Shown here: in pieces, positions 7,638 to 14,718 of the stretch
How the letters are laid out: every line of letters starts with the position of its first letter
How positions within the stretch are numbered: position 1 is the stretch's first letter
Origin: Streptomyces sp. NRRL F-5126
GTDB lineage: Bacteria; Actinomycetota; Actinomycetes; Streptomycetales; Streptomycetaceae
Assembly (NCBI RefSeq): GCF_000721265.1
Contig: NZ_JOFZ01000020.1
Span: 1-14,804, forward strand
Length of the DNA stretch: 14,804 nucleotides
Direction: 5' to 3'
Notes under the pieces: model-generated
What the model saw: only the letters and a program-made list of their open reading frames with translations
Database searches by the model: none
What the model was told of the DNA's origin: nothing
Translations under genes and position numbers: made by a program

Positions 7638-8084
7638 CTAGGAGTTGCGGCTCACGATCGAGTTGGCGTATGACGCAAGATCCTGGACCCAAACCTGCAG
7701 ACGCCGTCTCCTGAGCATGTCCAGGAGAGGGAGGGTGTGTTGGTAGGTCGCTGACCAGGTGATGTCGGTGCCGCCATGGGGGGCTCGGACCAGGCCCACA
7801 GAACCTCGATGAGAGGTGAACAGTCCTGCGGCTTGTTCGTAGCTGAACCGCTGGTCGGGAACCATCTCGACGACGCGCTCGCGGCAGCACACACGCCCAG
7901 TAAGGGAACGGATGGTGCGCAGGTCATCGACGCGTGCCGGCCGGTCGACTCCCGCAGGCACATCCCACTCGACGTCGGCGTAGGCGGACCACAACGGCCA
8001 GGATTCTGCATCCAGGAGCGCCGCGTAGACGATGGCGGCAGACGCCGATGAGTGCGAAGAAGCAGTAACAGCGAGGGACGACAC
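7638..8084 (-). CDS. SRPBCC / polyketide cyclase-like protein, IS passenger
   Basis: This 148-residue protein resembles the START/Bet v1-like SRPBCC superfamily, whose members bind hydrophobic ligands in a helix-grip pocket. Visible family features are an N-terminal helix with AAIVYAALLDAESWPLWS, the following acidic strand, the RERVVEMVPDQRFSYE strand, the GGTDITWSATYQ strand and a long C-terminal helix. The start is GTG 8084 with only a poor ribosome binding site. It is convergent with the transposase (15 bp between stops) and lies entirely within the terminal inverted repeats, so it moves with the element. It reads in the same direction as the left secretome cluster. The ligand is unknown, and there are no obvious catalytic residues. 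The family call is from pattern recognition, not a search. Confidence 0.78.
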   Translation of the reverse strand: MSSLAVTASSHSSASAAIVYAALLDAESWPLWSAYADVEWDVPAGVDRPARVDDLRTIRSLTGRVCCRERVVEMVPDQRFSYEQAAGLFTSHRGSVGLVRAPHGGTDITWSATYQHTLPLLDMLRRRRLQVWVQDLASYANSIVSRNS

Positions 8085-8100
8085 CCCAACAAGGGTAGAC

Positions 8101-8130
8101 CGCGTCTCACCATGATCGTGTTACGAGCTC
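8101..8130 (-). repeat. Right terminal inverted repeat of the IS
   Basis: Read from 8130 inward on the minus strand it begins GAGCTCGTAACACGATCATG and pairs with 6739-6768 at 27 of 30 positions. Confidence 0.88.
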
Positions 8131-8133
8131 TTA
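8131..8133. repeat. Target site duplication TTA, right copy
   Basis: TTA immediately outside the right inverted repeat duplicates 6736-6738. The sequence beyond it is the original upstream flank of the left cluster. Confidence 0.75.
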
Positions 8134-9067
8134 GCAGATTTCACTACATAGAGGCGGTGGTACTGGTACCGGGCAGGCAGAAAAGAGGGTCCCATACCAC
8201 TGCACGGGTAAATAATGCACCAAGCGCCGAAAATCAGTGAGGGACTGCGGATTCAGCGAGATTTCTCTGCTCGCGGCGACCATTGGCGCTGCGGTTCACC
8301 CCTGGCGAGGTTGCGCGGTTGCAGCTGAGCGCGGTTGTGACGACGCTGTCGTCATTGTCGGCGCTCCAACTGGAGGGAAGGAGTAACGACCAGCCGCGAG
8401 CAATCCCTTGCCATGAGCCCCCTGTTCACGACGCGAAGCGAAGGCTTCCCCATGGCCTCTTATGCGCTCCGTTTTGACGTGAACACTCTATGGAATTACT
8501 GAGACTCCCAACAGACATATAAATCTCATCTAAGCTTCACAAACTACGCACAAAGGTTGCAATAAATGTAACGATACAGTAACGACATACTCCCTATGGG
8601 ATCTGAATATTCGCATAGTGCCCAGACTTGGGCGTCTGTGGATCATCGTTGCCGACTGGTTCAAGGAAGGCGGGTTCGCCGACCGGGCCACGGACCAGAC
8701 CGATGCTGCAGGTACCAAGTCCGAGAGCACCTACGAGGACTGCGTTCGCCCTGGCCGCATCCGGCTGCGAGGCGAGGGCCAGCACTCTCGAATGCGGCCA
8801 GCTGCGATGGCTACCGCACACTCGCACTTGCGTACCCCGGCACCTGTGGCGTCCCGAGGACGGGCTGAGCCGCCGTCCCCCTTGCGGGTGGCCCCCAGCA
8901 GCACACGGTGACGCACGGGCGCCGATGGCCTCAGGGCCAGGACGCCAATGCCACACCGTTCCCGTCCAGTTCTCTGCTGCGCCTGATTACGGTGCGCGCC
9001 GGCGACTGACTGCGATGGGTCATCCGTATGAGCTACAGGGTCCCGGGATGCGCGCGACGGTCGGCGG
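8134..9067. other. Gene-poor stretch with coding-like scraps
   Basis: No intact gene is supported. A short plus-strand piece at about 8283-8400 (reading LRFTPGEVARLQLSAVV) has very high G/C at third positions and could be the amino end of a lost gene. A second piece at about 8618-8780 (LWIIVADWFKEGGFADRA) has milder bias and lacks a ribosome binding site. Between them, 8480-8600 is AT-rich for this genome and carries two copies of GTAACGA close together, so it may be an old promoter region. Before the insertion, 8134 onward adjoined the small secreted gene and probably held its promoter. Confidence 0.35.
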
Positions 9068-9185
9068 ATGAACGAGGGATGCCAGAACCGGCTGGTCATC
9101 GGCGACAAGCTGCTGAGCATCACGGCCCCGGGCGGGCTGGTCGGCGCCTTCGACCAGTACTGCGACGAAATCAGTCTGACACCCA
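9068..9185 (+). pseudogene. Orphan coding-biased fragment, unknown
   Basis: ATG 9068 opens a frame of about 39 codons (MNEGCQNRLVIGDKLL, then GAFDQYCDEISLTPK) with very high third-position G/C, typical of real coding DNA here. The ATG overlaps the TGA of another short frame as ATGA. Past about 9185 the bias collapses, and transposase sequence in a different frame begins near 9210. It is best read as the start of a gene cut off by transposon decay; the family is not recognised. Confidence 0.3.
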
Positions 9186-9204
9186 AGACAGCCCGGCAGG
9201 ATCG

Positions 9205-9875
9205 TCACTCCGCTCGCTGTGCACTTCACCGCGCGCCAACGCGCACTCGTCGCTCTGGTGTACCGGCAAGCACGACGCCCTGAGTCAGATAGCCGCCGGC
9301 TTCGGCATCCCGGTCGGCATCGCCTGCGCCTACACAGCCGCGGTGATCGACGCCCTGGCGGCCCGGGCGCCCGGCCTGCTCAAAGCTCTGCGCGAACATG
9401 GGCCGAGTACGTGCTGCTCGGAGGGACGCTCGCCGAGTGCGACCGGGTGGGCGACGGACAGGCCGACTATTCGCATACGCGCTGTCGTCACGGCGTGAAC
9501 GTGCAGGTCGTGACCAACCCGGTCGGTCAGGTGCTGTGGGTCTCACCGTCCTTGCCAGGCCGGTGCCACGACCTGACCGCCGCCCGCAGGCCTCCAGATC
9601 ATCCGGATCTGCGAACGTCAAGGCCTCCCCGTCCGTCGGACCGCGCCTACCAAGGCGCCGGCTCCCGGCGCAGCACCGGACGCATAGGGCCGCCCGGCGG
9701 ACATCTGGCCTCGACGCAGCGGACCGCCAACCGCGCACTGGCCACGTCCCGCGCACCCGTACAACGCGACATCGCCCCGGTGAAGTCCTGGCGGATCTTC
9801 CGAAGATCCCGGATCAGCCCCAACCGCATGACGTCAGTCACCAAGGCCATCCTCACCCTGGAAAGACAACGCTGA
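9205..9875 (+). pseudogene. Degenerate DDE_Tnp_4-type transposase
   Basis: Family blocks appear in order but in switching frames: FTARQRALVALVY, then QIAAGFGIPVGIACAYT with APGLLKALRE, then LAECDRVGDGQADYS, HGVNVQVVT and HDLTAAR, then QIIRICERQGLPV in another frame, then DRAYQGAG, NRALATSRAPV and KSWRIFRRSR to LERQR and a stop. At least four frameshifts (near 9277, 9400, 9590 and 9640) break it. The first catalytic Asp of the usual DGTLAECD block is Gly (GGTLAECD), and the normal N-terminal 40-50 residues are missing. It is clearly inactive. Confidence 0.75.
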
Positions 9876-10120
9876 AAACGCTGATGCGGCGGGTGGAGGA
9901 GCGTGCTCTGCGCATGATGCGCCAGGTCTTGAGTCGGGCGAAGGAGCGTTCGCCGGGGCTCGGAGTCGAGCGTGGTCGCGGTTGAACTGCTGATAATGCT
10001 CCGGCCGTTCGCTGTGGTGATAGTAGGGGGTGCGGAAGGTGACGCCGGCGCCCTGGTAGGCGCGGTCTGCCAGCACGAGGATCTGCCGGGTCAGGCAGGC
10101 CTGGACGATGCCGGTACACC
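9853..10120 (-). pseudogene. C-terminal remnant of a second DDE transposase
   Basis: The minus strand encodes ILVLADRAYQGAGVTFRTP, HARLRAP, then after a frameshift near 9970-10000 GERSFARLKTWRIMRRAR to a stop at 9853. These are the third-Asp-to-Glu blocks of the same broad transposase type as the neighbouring pseudogene, but the sequence is from a different subfamily. The N-terminal two-thirds are absent. The fragment is tail-to-tail with the plus-strand pseudogene and overlaps its last 23 bp. Confidence 0.65.
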
Positions 10121-10169
10121 TTCGCTCGGGAAGATTTTTAACCGATCTTGGTTGTTCGTGTGCTCCTTC

Positions 10170-10179
10170 GGTGATCACC
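10170..10179. promoter_or_regulatory. Palindrome GGTGATCACC
   Basis: A perfect 10-bp palindrome lies about 135 bp upstream of the DUF2690-like gene, with the outer CTTC and GAAG bases offset around it. It could be an operator in the right cluster's upstream region, or part of an old insertion-sequence end, because it also borders the transposase remnant. No promoter hexamers are convincing nearby. Confidence 0.25.
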
Positions 10180-10312
10180 TCGTGAAGGCTGAGTTGTCAT
10201 GCTCACTCACCCATGGCGGCGGTCAGGCGGCGCCCGTCGCATGATCCGGCAGCCGCCCCGACGCGGCGTCACCACCGCCGCACTGGCCCTCTCCCTACTG
10301 CAAAGGAGATGC

Positions 10313-10843
10313 ATGTCCACGCGAAGACATCCTGCCGAGTCAACGCCTCACTCGAACCGCTTCCGCACCGTCGGCTCCGCGCTCATGGTGCTCGCCCTAG
10401 CCGCCGCCTGCATGTTCGTGGGATCGGCGTCGGCATCGGCCGACACCTGCAGAAGCTCATCCTGCACCGGGCGCAATCCCGTCACGATGGGGTGTGACAG
10501 CGATGCTGCACTCCTGGAAGAGATCGACGACACCGGCATGTCCCTGCGTTTCTACTACTCGGGTACATGTGACGCTTCCTGGGCATACGTAACCGTCAGT
10601 TCGACGGACCCCAACGCCTATCCGCAAGCAGCGAACATCTTCTACATACCGGAGCTTGGAGGCAGCGAAGCCTCCTATTCAGCCGGCTATGTGAATCAAA
10701 GCGACGTGGCCAAACCCACTCCTATGGTGGGCGGCGCCGCCATGGCGAAGGGCTGCGCCACTGAATCGGGGCCGGGTTTCGACCCAGCCCCGGAGACCTG
10801 GAAGCAGGAGGGGACCAGCGGAGTGTGCACCCGATGGCACTGA
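10313..10843 (+). CDS. Secreted DUF2690-like protein
   Basis: A 176-residue exported protein. ATG 10313 is set by AAAGGAG 4 nt upstream. A signal peptide (N-region to R18, hydrophobic core 20-37, SASASA) is cleaved after about A43. The mature part fits the DUF2690 pattern: C46 and C51 (DTCRSSSC), G-R-N-P, GC61, D-A-A, a G-x-x-LRFYYSG stretch, C86 and SWAYV. These cysteines probably form two disulfides. The C-terminal extension has two more (KGCATES, GVCTRWH), outside the usual domain. The biochemical role of DUF2690 is unknown. It is followed 43 bp later by the 988-residue giant protein gene, likely one operon, with a small hairpin between. Confidence 0.75.
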   Translation: MSTRRHPAESTPHSNRFRTVGSALMVLALAAACMFVGSASASADTCRSSSCTGRNPVTMGCDSDAALLEEIDDTGMSLRFYYSGTCDASWAYVTVSSTDPNAYPQAANIFYIPELGGSEASYSAGYVNQSDVAKPTPMVGGAAMAKGCATESGPGFDPAPETWKQEGTSGVCTRWH

Positions 10844-10854
10844 TACCGAGCAGA

Positions 10855-10869
10855 GGCGCCGTAGGCGCC
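10855..10869 (+). other. Small GC hairpin between operon genes
   Basis: Two GGCGCC palindromes separated by GTA can pair as a 6-bp stem with a 3-nt loop, 11 nt after the DUF2690-like stop and 17 nt before the ATG of the next gene. It might reduce read-through or mask translation initiation. The role is inferred and weak. Confidence 0.3.
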
Positions 10870-10886
10870 CGCAGACGCGCTTCCCG

Positions 10887-13853
10887 ATGGGCACAGCCCG
10901 GGTCGGCATACTGTCGTGCGTTGCACTGGCTGCGGGGCTGCTACCCGCTTCCGGAGCAGCCGCCAACGAAGCCGTGGCCCAGGCACCGATCACCCAGGAT
11001 AGCGGGAGGCTCTTTGCTTCCCCTACCGCGGCGCTGGGCAAGGACTGGCAGTCGTCACCCGACCGTGCAGTCATCGGCACGGGCGACTCTGACGGCTTCC
11101 ACATTCTTGTGGCTGATGAGTCCCAGTCCTTCCGCTACCACGAGGTGGCCAACCTGATCGAGGCCGGCCTCGACGGTGTGGGACCGTGGACAGGATACGT
11201 GTGCACCACCGGATCCGGCCGGTACGCCGCAGCGGTCTACGCGCCGTCCATGGCCACCAACAAGCCCGCTCTGATGCAGCACGGCGCCTTCGCCGCAGTG
11301 GTGGATCTGAGAACTGGCAGAGTCACCCACTCAGTCACGGGTGTTCAACTCGCCTACTTCTCTCCAGGCTGCGGGAAGAGCAACACTGTCACCTTCACGC
11401 GTAGCGCCGTCGACGACTCGGGAAAGGGCAGCACCAAGCTCTTCAACGTCGACGCCGCCACCGGTAAGACGGTCGACACGGTCAACGTCAAGGGCCAGTT
11501 CACCAACCCGTTGCCCACAGCAGGCGGCGACATCGGCGTACTGAGCGGTCGGCTAGTCAAAGCCTCAACCAAGGGACGCATCACCAGACTCGCTGATCTA
11601 CCCGGCCGCCCATTCGCGATCTCCGCCTCCTCTGGGGGAGCCGTCGACCTAGCTGTTGTGGCGGGCGGGAAGGACGTCCTGCATCGTTGGGACGGCAAGA
11701 GACTCACAAGCTTGGGCACCGCGCCCATCGGCAAACTCGGTCTCTTCGCTAGTTCTGGCGGCGACTTGGTCGCAGGGCACGTATCAGGTATTGACACCAA
11801 GGCAGCGCCGGGTCTCACCAAGGTCGACGCACCTGTCAAGCCCATCGCGGCCTCTCGTGAAGGTCATCTACTGACCACCTGGGCTGCTTCCGAGGAACTC
11901 AAGGGCATCAGCTCGAAGATCGGCTCCTCAAACCGGCAAGGTGCCGGGCGGATCGACGTGAAGGCACTCGCCACCAGCAGCAATACCTCGGCAACCACGC
12001 AAGTCACCACGGCCGAGGCTGCCTCTTCCACCGCCGACGACGTAGAACCCGACGTCGACGGTCAGCCGGAGAAGGACGCCCTCGCGCAGTCCGGCATGGC
12101 CCCGAGCGATCCCAACCCGCAGTCCCACTACTCCGACTGCCTCGTCAAACGCAATGACGTGCACGCCCAGGCCCTGCAGCCAAGCCCCAACATGGTGGAG
12201 TGGGCCGTCGACCAAGCTGTGCACGGGGACCTGAGCATCACCCGTCCTGCCAACTATCTGGGCACCGGCAGTGGCGCCTACAACCCGGAGACGCTCTTCC
12301 CGCGGGTAAATCTGACGGGCGGCGGCACCGTGCCGGCGCAGGTGATGCTCGGCGTACTCGCCCAGGAGTCCAACTTCAAGCAGGCGACCTGGCACTCCGT
12401 GCCCGGGGACGGGGGCAACCCGCTGCTCGGCGACTACTACGGCAACGCCGACAGCATCCACTACTACCCCAACGCCGGCGCTGCAGACTGCGGCTACGGC
12501 ATCGCCCAGGTCACCACAGGCATGAACGAGGCCAAGCCCAACCCCTACAAGCCGACCGAGGCGTACGCCATCGCCACCGACTACGCCGCCAACATCGCCG
12601 CCGGTCTGCAGATCCTCAGTAAGACCTGGAACCAGCTCAAGGGTCTGGGCATGAACGTCAACACCGGCAACCCGGCGTACGTCGAGAACTGGTTCATGGC
12701 ACTCTGGGGCTACAACAGTGGCGTTTACACAGACTCCTCGCAAAACGGCGGACACACCGGCCTGGGCTGGTTCAACAACCCGGCCAACCCCAACTACCCT
12801 GCAGACCGCTCTCCGTTCCTGCGTGACTCGTACGACGACGCCGCACACCCGGCCAACTGGCCCTACGAAGAAAAAATCATGGGCTGGGTCGAGACTCCGC
12901 AGCTGACCTACCACGGTGAGCCCTCATACGCCCTGCCCCAGTTCCCCACAGGCGGCACCAGCCCAGCGGGCAAGCTCAACCTCAACACGAACTACCGTGC
13001 CTACTGCGGCAGCTCCAACAACTGCGACCCGAATACGGCATCCGGCAGCGACCCATGCCCTGCTGAGAACGACACCTGCTGGTTCCACGGATCAGTCAAC
13101 TGGGGCGCCGGCAGCGACTCCAGCGACGGATCCACCGAGAACCTCGTCTACTCACTCGGCAGCAGTGAACCACCTCTGAAGCGGCAGTACACCGCAGGCC
13201 CGTGCAACAACGCTCCCGCAGGACTGCTGATCGACGACCTTCCTGACCCAAGCGCCAACACCCAAAACTGCACAGAGTCACAGACCACGGGAGGGAAGTT
13301 CAACCTGCAGCTCGGGGACAACTTCACCCATGACCGCGGCGACGGCACCTGGCGCGCTACCGGCGACATCGCGCCGATCGACCTGCACCAACTCGGCGCC
13401 GGATACGATGGGCACGCCTGGTTCACCCATGGCTACGCCGGCGGAGCCGGCAGCCGCACCAACCTGTGGCACAAGGTCACCGCGACATGGACTCCCAACC
13501 CTTCCGCCATGCCCGTTGAGGGCTCGGGTGGTCACCTGTACGACATCTACGTGCACCTGCCCAATCACGGTGCCCAGGCCATCGTTCCTTATACCGTGAA
13601 CGTCGGCATGAACCATCTCGGCGTGGCTGCCACCCGCACCTGCAGCGTCAACCAGGCCAAGGCCAGCAACGGTAAAGACGTATGGGTCGAACTCGGCACC
13701 GTACGCATGTTTCAGGGCGGCAACCTACAGGCCGACAACAGCAGTCGCTCGGACTATACGGGTGATCAGGATGTCGCCTACGACGCGGTGGTCTTCCATG
13801 GGACCGACACTGCATCAAGCAACGGCATCTGCTTCCACGACGCAATGACCTGA
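10887..13853 (+). CDS. Giant secreted propeller / lytic-transglycosylase-like / golvesin-like protein, SGNH-less paralogue
   Basis: A 988-residue secreted protein starting at ATG 10887, the first in-frame ATG. No Shine-Dalgarno sequence is visible, so the start may be wrong or coupling-dependent. The signal peptide (MGTARVG, core ILSCVALAAGLLP, SGAAA) is cleaved near residue 26. Residues about 45-320 match the propeller-like domain of the minus-strand giant (shared LGK-W, SDG-H-LVAD, VYAP, TNKP-LMQ-GAFAA). A Ser/Thr-rich linker follows. The SLT-like domain has AQESN (E494), DCGYGIAQ (GYG 536-538) and WFMALWGYN. Shared downstream blocks include GLGWFNNPANPNY and WPYEEKIMGW. A golvesin-like beta-domain at about 831-970 contains DLHQLGAGYDGHAWF and QDVAYDAVVF. 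The protein ends there, without the SGNH hydrolase. It likely acts on the wall or extracellular glycan; activity is inferred. Confidence 0.82.
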   Translation: MGTARVGILSCVALAAGLLPASGAAANEAVAQAPITQDSGRLFASPTAALGKDWQSSPDRAVIGTGDSDGFHILVADESQSFRYHEVANLIEAGLDGVGPWTGYVCTTGSGRYAAAVYAPSMATNKPALMQHGAFAAVVDLRTGRVTHSVTGVQLAYFSPGCGKSNTVTFTRSAVDDSGKGSTKLFNVDAATGKTVDTVNVKGQFTNPLPTAGGDIGVLSGRLVKASTKGRITRLADLPGRPFAISASSGGAVDLAVVAGGKDVLHRWDGKRLTSLGTAPIGKLGLFASSGGDLVAGHVSGIDTKAAPGLTKVDAPVKPIAASREGHLLTTWAASEELKGISSKIGSSNRQGAGRIDVKALATSSNTSATTQVTTAEAASSTADDVEPDVDGQPEKDALAQSGMAPSDPNPQSHYSDCLVKRNDVHAQALQPSPNMVEWAVDQAVHGDLSITRPANYLGTGSGAYNPETLFPRVNLTGGGTVPAQVMLGVLAQESNFKQATWHSVPGDGGNPLLGDYYGNADSIHYYPNAGAADCGYGIAQVTTGMNEAKPNPYKPTEAYAIATDYAANIAAGLQILSKTWNQLKGLGMNVNTGNPAYVENWFMALWGYNSGVYTDSSQNGGHTGLGWFNNPANPNYPADRSPFLRDSYDDAAHPANWPYEEKIMGWVETPQLTYHGEPSYALPQFPTGGTSPAGKLNLNTNYRAYCGSSNNCDPNTASGSDPCPAENDTCWFHGSVNWGAGSDSSDGSTENLVYSLGSSEPPLKRQYTAGPCNNAPAGLLIDDLPDPSANTQNCTESQTTGGKFNLQLGDNFTHDRGDGTWRATGDIAPIDLHQLGAGYDGHAWFTHGYAGGAGSRTNLWHKVTATWTPNPSAMPVEGSGGHLYDIYVHLPNHGAQAIVPYTVNVGMNHLGVAATRTCSVNQAKASNGKDVWVELGTVRMFQGGNLQADNSSRSDYTGDQDVAYDAVVFHGTDTASSNGICFHDAMT

Positions 13854-13873
13854 CCACCGCAACACGACTGCAC

Positions 13874-13924
13874 GGCGGTGCGCCCGCACAGCCCGGAAAT
13901 TCTGGACTGTGCGGGCGCACCGCC
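13874..13924 (+). terminator. Perfect 18-bp-arm hairpin terminator after giant paralogue
   Basis: The left arm 13874-13891 (GGCGGTGCGCCCGCACAG) and the right arm 13907-13924 are exact reverse complements with a 15-nt loop, starting 20 nt after the stop. There is no U-tract. Position, arm length and the opening GGCGGTG match the hairpin after the minus-strand giant gene. It lies just before the lipoprotein gene, so that gene may be expressed by read-through or its own promoter. Confidence 0.75.
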
Positions 13925-13959
13925 TGCAAGACGCCTGCCCTTCAACGGAGTCCACGATC

Positions 13960-14676
13960 ATGAAATGCTCCCACGCTCTCGCGGCGACGGTGGCCGCCTG
14001 CGCCCTCCTCGCAGGGTGCACCGCCCAACACAATTCATCCCCCGGCTCAGCCTCCTCTCCGTCACCGGTCGGCAGCGAAATCACACCCTCCAACACGGCC
14101 AGCGCACATCCGTCACATACGGCTGTCACCGACTTGAAAGACTGGCCGACCAAGCCTGTGACGGTGGACGAAATGCCTCATGGAAAACTGCTCAGCACCA
14201 CCTTCGGGAAGGGTTATACAGGATCCGAATTCATCAATCGGCTGGCGAAGCAGTGGCACATCACTCTGGGCCCGAGGAAGAAGAACGACTTCAACAAAAA
14301 GGACGACGTGCCGCCCGTTTGGCTTGCGGCAGGAACAGGACACTCGTCCACCAAGGCCACGACGGACGTCACCGCCGTATGGGAACTGTCCGGCGACCTC
14401 GCATCCCTCACATGCAGCGTCAGTCGAAAGGTACCGGACTACAAGGACTTTCTACGAGATTGCGCAAAACTGAACTATCCCGGGGCGCAGCCGACTGTGG
14501 CGACCAGATGGCTCAAGCGCACGATGCCGAGTCTCGACAAAGCACACACACAGGCCAAGAAGCCTGTTGGCAGCCCGCTGTACCGATCAGGTCAAGCGGC
14601 TTCCTATCTGTACGAATACGATAACGGCGCAGAAGGCACCGTCGACATGCTTCGCATTTTTGGGGCGGCCTCCTGA
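13960..14676 (+). CDS. Secreted lipoprotein, unknown function
   Basis: A 238-residue predicted lipoprotein. ATG 13960 (ACGGAG about 10 nt upstream) is preferred over an upstream GTG because it gives a compact signal peptide (MKCSHALAATVAACALLAGC) with lipobox L17-A18-G19-C20. A Ser/Pro/Thr-rich tether (about 25-55) leads to a globular domain with DLKDWPTKPVTVDEMP, GSEFINRLAKQW, WELSGDLASLTCSVS and RDCAKLNYPG; the two cysteines may pair. I do not recognise the domain. It should be anchored on the outer face of the membrane, near where the secreted giant protein acts. It follows the giant gene by 106 bp, with a strong hairpin between. Confidence 0.75.
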   Translation: MKCSHALAATVAACALLAGCTAQHNSSPGSASSPSPVGSEITPSNTASAHPSHTAVTDLKDWPTKPVTVDEMPHGKLLSTTFGKGYTGSEFINRLAKQWHITLGPRKKNDFNKKDDVPPVWLAAGTGHSSTKATTDVTAVWELSGDLASLTCSVSRKVPDYKDFLRDCAKLNYPGAQPTVATRWLKRTMPSLDKAHTQAKKPVGSPLYRSGQAASYLYEYDNGAEGTVDMLRIFGAAS

Positions 14677-14718
14677 GCTGCTCTGTGTTTCGTGGAGCCC
14701 CTGAAGCCCAGGGCTTGA
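14677..14718. other. Convergent intergenic spacer with imperfect hairpin
   Basis: The short spacer between the lipoprotein stop and the stop of the minus-strand partial gene holds an imperfect inverted repeat (AGCCCCTG ... CCCAGGGCT, about 14696-14715). It could end transcription from both sides. Confidence 0.35.

Larger units (their letters stand above)
6739..8130 (+). mobile_element. Complete IS5-family-type insertion sequence with passenger gene (1392 bp)
   Basis: Both ends begin GAGCTCGTAACACGATC and match as inverted repeats at 27 of 30 positions (6739-6768 against 8101-8130), flanked by a TTA duplication. Inside are a frameshifted DDE transposase on the plus strand (6814-7622) and, 15 bp beyond it and convergent, an SRPBCC-family gene (7638-8084) whose start is only about 18 bp from the right inverted repeat. 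No inverted repeat occurs directly after the transposase, so the SRPBCC gene is an integral passenger rather than neighbouring DNA. The element is apparently intact and recent. It is inserted 45 bp upstream of the small secreted protein gene. Confidence 0.88.

Noticed and set aside
7652..8113. Alternative minus-strand frame over the IS passenger
   Set aside because: The 7638-8084 frame gives SRPBCC-like motifs, while this one gives low-complexity Arg/Ser/Pro sequence.
8474..8502. Possible promoter TTGACG - 17 bp - TACTGA
   Set aside because: The -35 is good but the -10 matches the consensus at only two positions, and no credible gene follows.
10241..10312. Upstream extension of the DUF2690-like gene to an earlier start
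   Set aside because: The extension is Arg-rich filler with no ribosome binding site, whereas ATG 10313 has AAAGGAG and a normal signal peptide.
11928..12914. Minus-strand open frame of 328 codons inside the giant paralogue gene
   Set aside because: It is the mirror of the high-GC third positions of the real gene; the plus-strand protein has a signal peptide and clear domain motifs here.
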